Assembly: GCA_951812925.1 (NCBI GenBank)
Contig: OX638370.1
Coordinates: forward strand, 104,484,897 to 104,548,896
Source: Calliopum simillimum
Taxonomy: Eukaryota; Arthropoda; Insecta; Diptera; Lauxaniidae
DNA length: 64,000 bases
Direction: 5' to 3'
Every line of letters begins with the position of its first letter. Position 1 is the first letter of the stretch. Made by a program: the position numbers and the translations under genes. Positions 60,201-64,000 of the stretch are shown here, one piece after another. The notes beneath the pieces were generated by a model, which did no database searches, was not told where the DNA came from, and saw nothing but the letters and a program-made list of their open reading frames with translations.

Positions 60201-61870
60201 GCGATTTTCGATTATATTTTTTACTGAGGTTTTAAATTCGCTATAACTTCTTCAATTTCAATAATTTGAGGAAACTTTGTAGAGATGAATTTTATGATTT
60301 TTTATGGGTTTCAATTCTATGAAGTGCCCGTTAAAATGGTAGAAACTGAGAAAATGAGTACAACTAGTCGAAAAAAACATTTGAGATAAATTACTTCTAT
60401 GAATGAAATATAGCCCAGACATTTACAACGATTTACTATACTTGATGATCGGAATTCAAATGACGGAGCAATAGGAAAAAATCAAATAGCGTATTATTTA
60501 TACATATGTCGAAAAAAAAGTTTTTCCTTAAAAATCAAAACCGATAAACTTTCAAAATGGGGGGCTGACAGCAAACTATTTAATATACATACCTATTTTT
60601 ATCTATCTGTGTCAAACCGTTTCGGAGATATGTTGGATTGTGTATTTGGGGGGCGTGGCATCCAATATTCATGTGGATGTATTTAACCTCATTCATATGC
60701 ATGCAACAATTTCAAAGATATTTGTGTCAAATTTTGTTTTTGAGGGGTGTGGCACCGCCCATTTTTCTAGCCTAATCTGTGTCTATAAAAGACGAACACA
60801 CAAACACATAATGGATAGCTAAATAGTTCCGTCAAAATCGCGTAATTTCGGTGCTTTCCGCCACAGTAATTTTAAGTAATTTTGCTCTAAAGTGTTCTCA
60901 GAATATATAACATAATAATTAATAATTTTTGCAAAAGAAAAAGTTAGAAAAAAGTTGCCAATCAACTCAATAAAATAAGGGCAAGTTCCAGCCCATCTAT
61001 GGATTCATAAATTAATAATTGCATGTGAAGTAAACATCTTACTTTCAAATAAATAAAAAAAAAAGAAATGTTTCTACAGCCCTTTCTCAGCCTTTTTTAA
61101 TTAATAAAATCTCTCAGAAATCAAGAACTACAATCTTTGTCCTTTAATTTGGGTCTATATACATACGTTTTTCAAGGCATCAAGTATCATTTGCAAAGTT
61201 TCGGAAACTCTGCCCTAAAAGAATTTAAAGTTTATGTAGCAGAAAACACAACTGGCCATTATGTTAACTATCTATTGTTAAATTATTGATAATTATTATA
61301 ATAATGGTAATCAAAACAACCTTGTCAAGCATTTTATAAATCAAAATTTTAATTTTTAATTAATTTGTATTTATTTTTTCGTTGTTAAATATTATCTTTT
61401 GAAACTTTACAATTTCAGCATTTTATTTATTTTTTATTTTAATATTCTTGTTTTCTACAACTTGTTAATTTCAGATTGTTTATTTAGGTGCCTTCTCCTG
61501 TGAGGTATCTTGGATATTGGAGGCACATGGAGATCTACCCTTTTCTGCTTATATCTTATGTACACAATTCTTTATAGTCTTTGTTGCTACCACAATACTT
61601 ATACATGGCTTGGTGACCGGCATGTCATGGGGACTGTTCGCCTGGTCAATTATTATAGGTTTACTATCAATACCAGAATTGGTATTCGTAATGATAATGA
61701 CGACACAGCATTGGGTAAGTCACCTAGACTTTTTTTCTGCTTGAATATTTTTGAGCTTATTCATTTCAGGGTCTACAATCTGTACACGGGTTAACTGAAT
61801 TAACTTCCTACCTCATACGATTGGTGATAAATTGTTTCGCTTTGATTTGTGTTATACCAACTGGATTGAG
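57297..61870 (+). CDS. Four-transmembrane protein, 5' part (gene continues past window)
   Basis: Three coding exons with consistent phase: 57297-57428, 61475-61714 and 61770-61870, the last ending on a good donor (TTGAG/GTAATT). 157 residues are visible. A polar start (MNYEKASEKHKQNSIQSFWN) is followed by four hydrophobic segments: FIICCVAAGLLLIVYLGAFS, ILCTQFFIVFVATTILIHGL, AWSIIIGLLSIPELVFVMIM and YLIRLVINCFALICVIPTGL. Loops are short, with no signal peptide. The topology resembles small insect tetraspan junction proteins (Pasiflora/Fire exit group), but I do not recognise the family by sequence. The first intron (4.05 kb) is filled with three nested elements. The 3' exon or exons are not in the window or were not identified before 64000. 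Confidence 0.72.
57695..58870. mobile_element. TIR element split by DINE-like copy E
   Basis: The ends ATATATGAGCCGTTCAAAAT and ATTTTGAACGGCTCATATAT are exact inverted copies. GGTGCAACTCC..AAAGTAATGTCATA continues inward on the left, with its complement on the right. About 150 bp in, the sequence is interrupted from 57849 to 58768 by a complete DINE-like copy. It lies in intron 1 of the four-TM gene. Confidence 0.75.
57849..58768. repeat. DINE-like repeat, copy E (most complete)
   Basis: Head AGTAAGGGTG..TTGGCCTGGCCAAA, four tandem units of about 140 bp each with GGGAGGTGC(C/T)ACGC, a fifth diverged unit (GTGGTAGGCGTGTCC), an AGACAGACGGACAT microsatellite, GCTGATCAAAAATATATATA, and a 3' hairpin ATATCCT-GGGTGC-AGGGTAT. 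This is the reference copy for the family. Confidence 0.75.
59100..60575. mobile_element. Inverted-repeat element in the four-TM intron
   Basis: The ends CTGTAAGCCCCCCATTTTGA and TCAAAATGGGGGGCTGACAG are inverted, with paired blocks inward (ATCGGTTTTGATTTTTAAGG, CAAAGTTTCCTCAAATT) and their complements at 60520-60545 and 60260-60285. The 59500-59990 interior has a less A/T-rich stretch with frames on both strands, for instance minus RYKRDRPRKVVYVEE; none is recognised. Confidence 0.6.
60008..60145. mobile_element. 138-bp hAT-type MITE with 8-bp target duplication
   Basis: The TIRs are CAGTGGCGGATCCAG and CTGGATCCGCCACTG, flanked by the exact 8-base duplication ACTCAGGT (60000-60007 and 60146-60153). 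The interior carries a run of eight G and a complementary C run, so it folds on itself. It is nested inside the 59100-60575 element. CAGTGGCGGATCC termini are known from small hAT elements in many animals. Confidence 0.88.
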
Positions 61871-62110
61871 GTAATTTTTGCTCTTTTTTTTAAATTATAA
61901 GCAAATTTATTTAAATTAAATAATTAAATTTTTTACATTATTTAAGAAAATTGGGTGTTTTATTTATGCGGAAACAATTAACTCTTACCATATTGTTATA
62001 TTTTTATAATTCAATTGTATGTATGTATTCTCCTTTAACTCCTAGGAGGAGCATAGGGCCAAAGTAAAAGTAATTTGAAATGTTTTTTTTTAATTTTTTT
62101 TGGTCTCATT

Positions 62111-62926
62111 ACACTGTTCGACACAAAAAAAAAAAAACACATGAGAAAATCCAAAAAATTCTTAAAGTAGGCGTTAAAAAAAAATACCCGTTTCTCGTGG
62201 TTTTTCTCCAGCACGTCACATTTTTTTTTTAATCGATTTTTTAAGTTTTTTTATCCACTGTACATGAAAAAAACAAAAATACCACATTCTTGTGTTAAAT
62301 CGATGAATTTAACTACATATATGATCCTTACATTTGAGGTGTCTCATGTGTTCAGCAAACTTATGCAGGATATTGCTGGGAATATTTTTGTAGAAAACTT
62401 TAACCCTGTACAACCCCCACATGTAGGTAATTTTTGCCCTTTTCTTTAAAAGATACCAAAATGACACCTCAAACAGGGGAATATTGAGTCAGTATGTACT
62501 ACAGAAATATTTGCTATACAATTTCACTACTAGTTGCTGAACACTAAAAAAGCAAAATTTTATCCCGAAAGCAAAAAAATCGTTAAAATCAGTAAGCAGT
62601 TCTAACAATAAATATTTTCCAAATTTCGCCTCACTGTAAAACTCTAAAACTACATTTTGGACAAAACTCGTTCTCACAAGATCATAAGGAAATCCTAGAA
62701 TACATTAATGTAAGGATCATATAGTTAAATTCATCGATTTAACACAAGAATGCAGTATTTTTGGTTTTTTCATGTACAGTGGATAAAAAAACTTCAAAAA
62801 TCGATTAAAAAAAAATGTGACGTGCTGAAGAAAAACCACGAGAAACGGGTATTTTTAATGTCTACATTAAGATTTTTTTGGATTTTCTAATGTGTTTTAA
62901 AAAAAGAACGAAATTGTCGCACAGTA
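62111..62926. mobile_element. About 815-bp hairpin element
   Basis: Long inverted arms: ACCCGTTTCTCGTGGTTTTT, TGTTAAATCGATGAATTTAA and GATCCTTACATT on the left are all matched by complements on the right (AATGTAAGGATC, TTAAATTCATCGATTTAACA, AAAAACCACGAGAAACGGGT). The outer ends are TACACTGTTCGACA and TGTCGCACAGTATTA. The unpaired centre is about 360 bp and non-coding. Confidence 0.7.
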
Positions 62927-63235
62927 TTATCAATCAACTTACTTTATTTACATATTAAACTATTCAAATTAGATACTGGCTATATATGGGCAAATCCGAA
63001 AATAATCTCCTCTTATATGACCCAGTTTTTAAAAAAAAAAATTTGTTCATGTACAATAACCAAATGTGGTGGAATTTATTCGTAGACGTATGAGCTGCAA
63101 TTTCCAATAGGAGAACAGAAAATTTTCGATCTGAGGGGGTGTCAGGAGGTCGTTTTATCTGAAAATTTTGGGAAAATCGAGATTTTCGATACTATACGGG
63201 AGAGCACATACTTCAGAAATAGTAGATATGTTACG

Positions 63236-64000
63236 GGGAACCTTTCCAAATATTCCGAAGTAAAATTCAAAAAAATCGTATGTGGGTCGTGGCGTCAGGA
63301 TGGGTTAAAAAGTTTGAATCGCTCATTACGGCCACGTATTAGGTCTTAAAATTCTGAAAAAAATCACGCTAATTCCTTGATAGAAAATAAAACAAATTTG
63401 TTCATGATGTTTTTTTAATTTGAGCGCCCGCTGCCGAGTAAAAAATTTAAAACGCTAATTTTTGGGTAAAAAATGCGATTATTAGCAATATGCGATCAAG
63501 CACACCATAACGACAAATAAGGCAAGATAGCGGGATATCTAACAAACATTTTGGAGTAAAATTCAAAAAAATCGTATGTGGGTTGTGGCGCCAGAATGGG
63601 TTAAAAAGTTTAAATCGCTCATTACGGCCACGTAACAGGTCCTAAAATTCTGAAAAAAATCAAGCAAATTCCTTGAGAAAAAATAAATCGATTTTTTTTA
63701 TGATGTTTCTTTAATTTGAGCCCCTCATTTGGAGCAAAAAATTAAAAAACTCAAAATTGCGCTTTTCGCCAAAAATCACGTTTTTTACCCAAAAATTTGC
63801 GTTTTTAATTTTTTACTCGGCAGGGGGCGCTTAAATTAAAAAAACATCATAAACAAATTCGCTTTATTTTATATCAAGGAATTTGCTTGATTTTTTTCAG
63901 AATTTTAGGACCTGTTATGTGGCCGAAATGAGTGATTTAGACTTTTTAACCCATTTTGTCGCCACGACCCACATACGATTTTTTTGAATTTTACTTCGGA
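63236..64000. repeat. Foldback/tandem repeat running off the window
   Basis: A block of about 240 bp (AATCGTATGTGGGTCGTGGC, CGCTCATTACGGCCACGTA, AATTCTGAAAAAAATCA) occurs at 63236-63478, again directly at 63550-63770, and as its complement at 63770-64000 (GCCACGACCCACATACGATT). The element probably continues past base 64000. Confidence 0.7.

Overview
The window looks like euchromatic nuclear DNA of a higher dipteran (a schizophoran fly). It is AT-rich, its genes carry short 55-80 bp introns, and the encoded proteins resemble Drosophila orthologues (APC2/morula, CG3511-type PPWD1, Fcp1, Uri, an IMMP2L-type protease, Gemin5/Rigor mortis). The space between genes and the larger introns are packed with nested inverted-repeat DNA transposons. 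I cannot name the genus from the sequence alone.

Layout. 1-717 (+) is the 3' end of APC2. 1369-4303 (-) is an 11-exon PPWD1-type cyclophilin with WD repeats. 4.3-6.8 kb holds a TIR element, a perfect hairpin and a dead LINE fragment. 6816-11270 (+) is the 8-exon RNA polymerase II CTD phosphatase Fcp1, with one GC-AG intron. 11.7-14.7 kb is a stack of repeats, including a 1.6 kb palindrome made from a Tc1-type element and a hAT-type MITE with an 8-bp target duplication. 15236-18373 (-) is the 6-exon prefoldin-like URI. 20653-21227 (-) is mitochondrial inner-membrane protease subunit 2. 22.1-23.7 kb is a TIR element and 24.1-24.85 kb a dead gene on the minus strand. 25373-36423 (+) is Gemin5 (8 exons). 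Its 5.4 kb fourth intron contains a complete antisense gene, CFAP206 (28468-32898, 5 exons). From 36.4 to 57.3 kb no ordinary gene was recognised. This stretch contains a 6.86 kb CACTA-like TIR transposon (38542-45401) sitting inside a copy of a DINE-like repeat, a mariner deletion derivative, a Jockey-type RT fragment, a 24-bp minisatellite and more DINE-like copies. 57297-61870 (+) is the 5' part of a four-transmembrane protein gene that runs past the window. The last 2 kb are two foldback elements.

Function. The recognised genes are mostly housekeeping: ubiquitin ligase (APC2), pre-mRNA splicing (PPWD1), transcription cycling (Fcp1), RNA polymerase/R2TP assembly (URI), snRNP assembly (Gemin5) and mitochondrial presequence processing (IMMP2L). 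CFAP206 is a ciliary axoneme gene. Nothing suggests an operon; they are neighbours rather than a pathway. All exon models were built by hand from splice consensus plus reading-frame continuity. Each complete gene gives an uninterrupted frame whose total length is a multiple of three.
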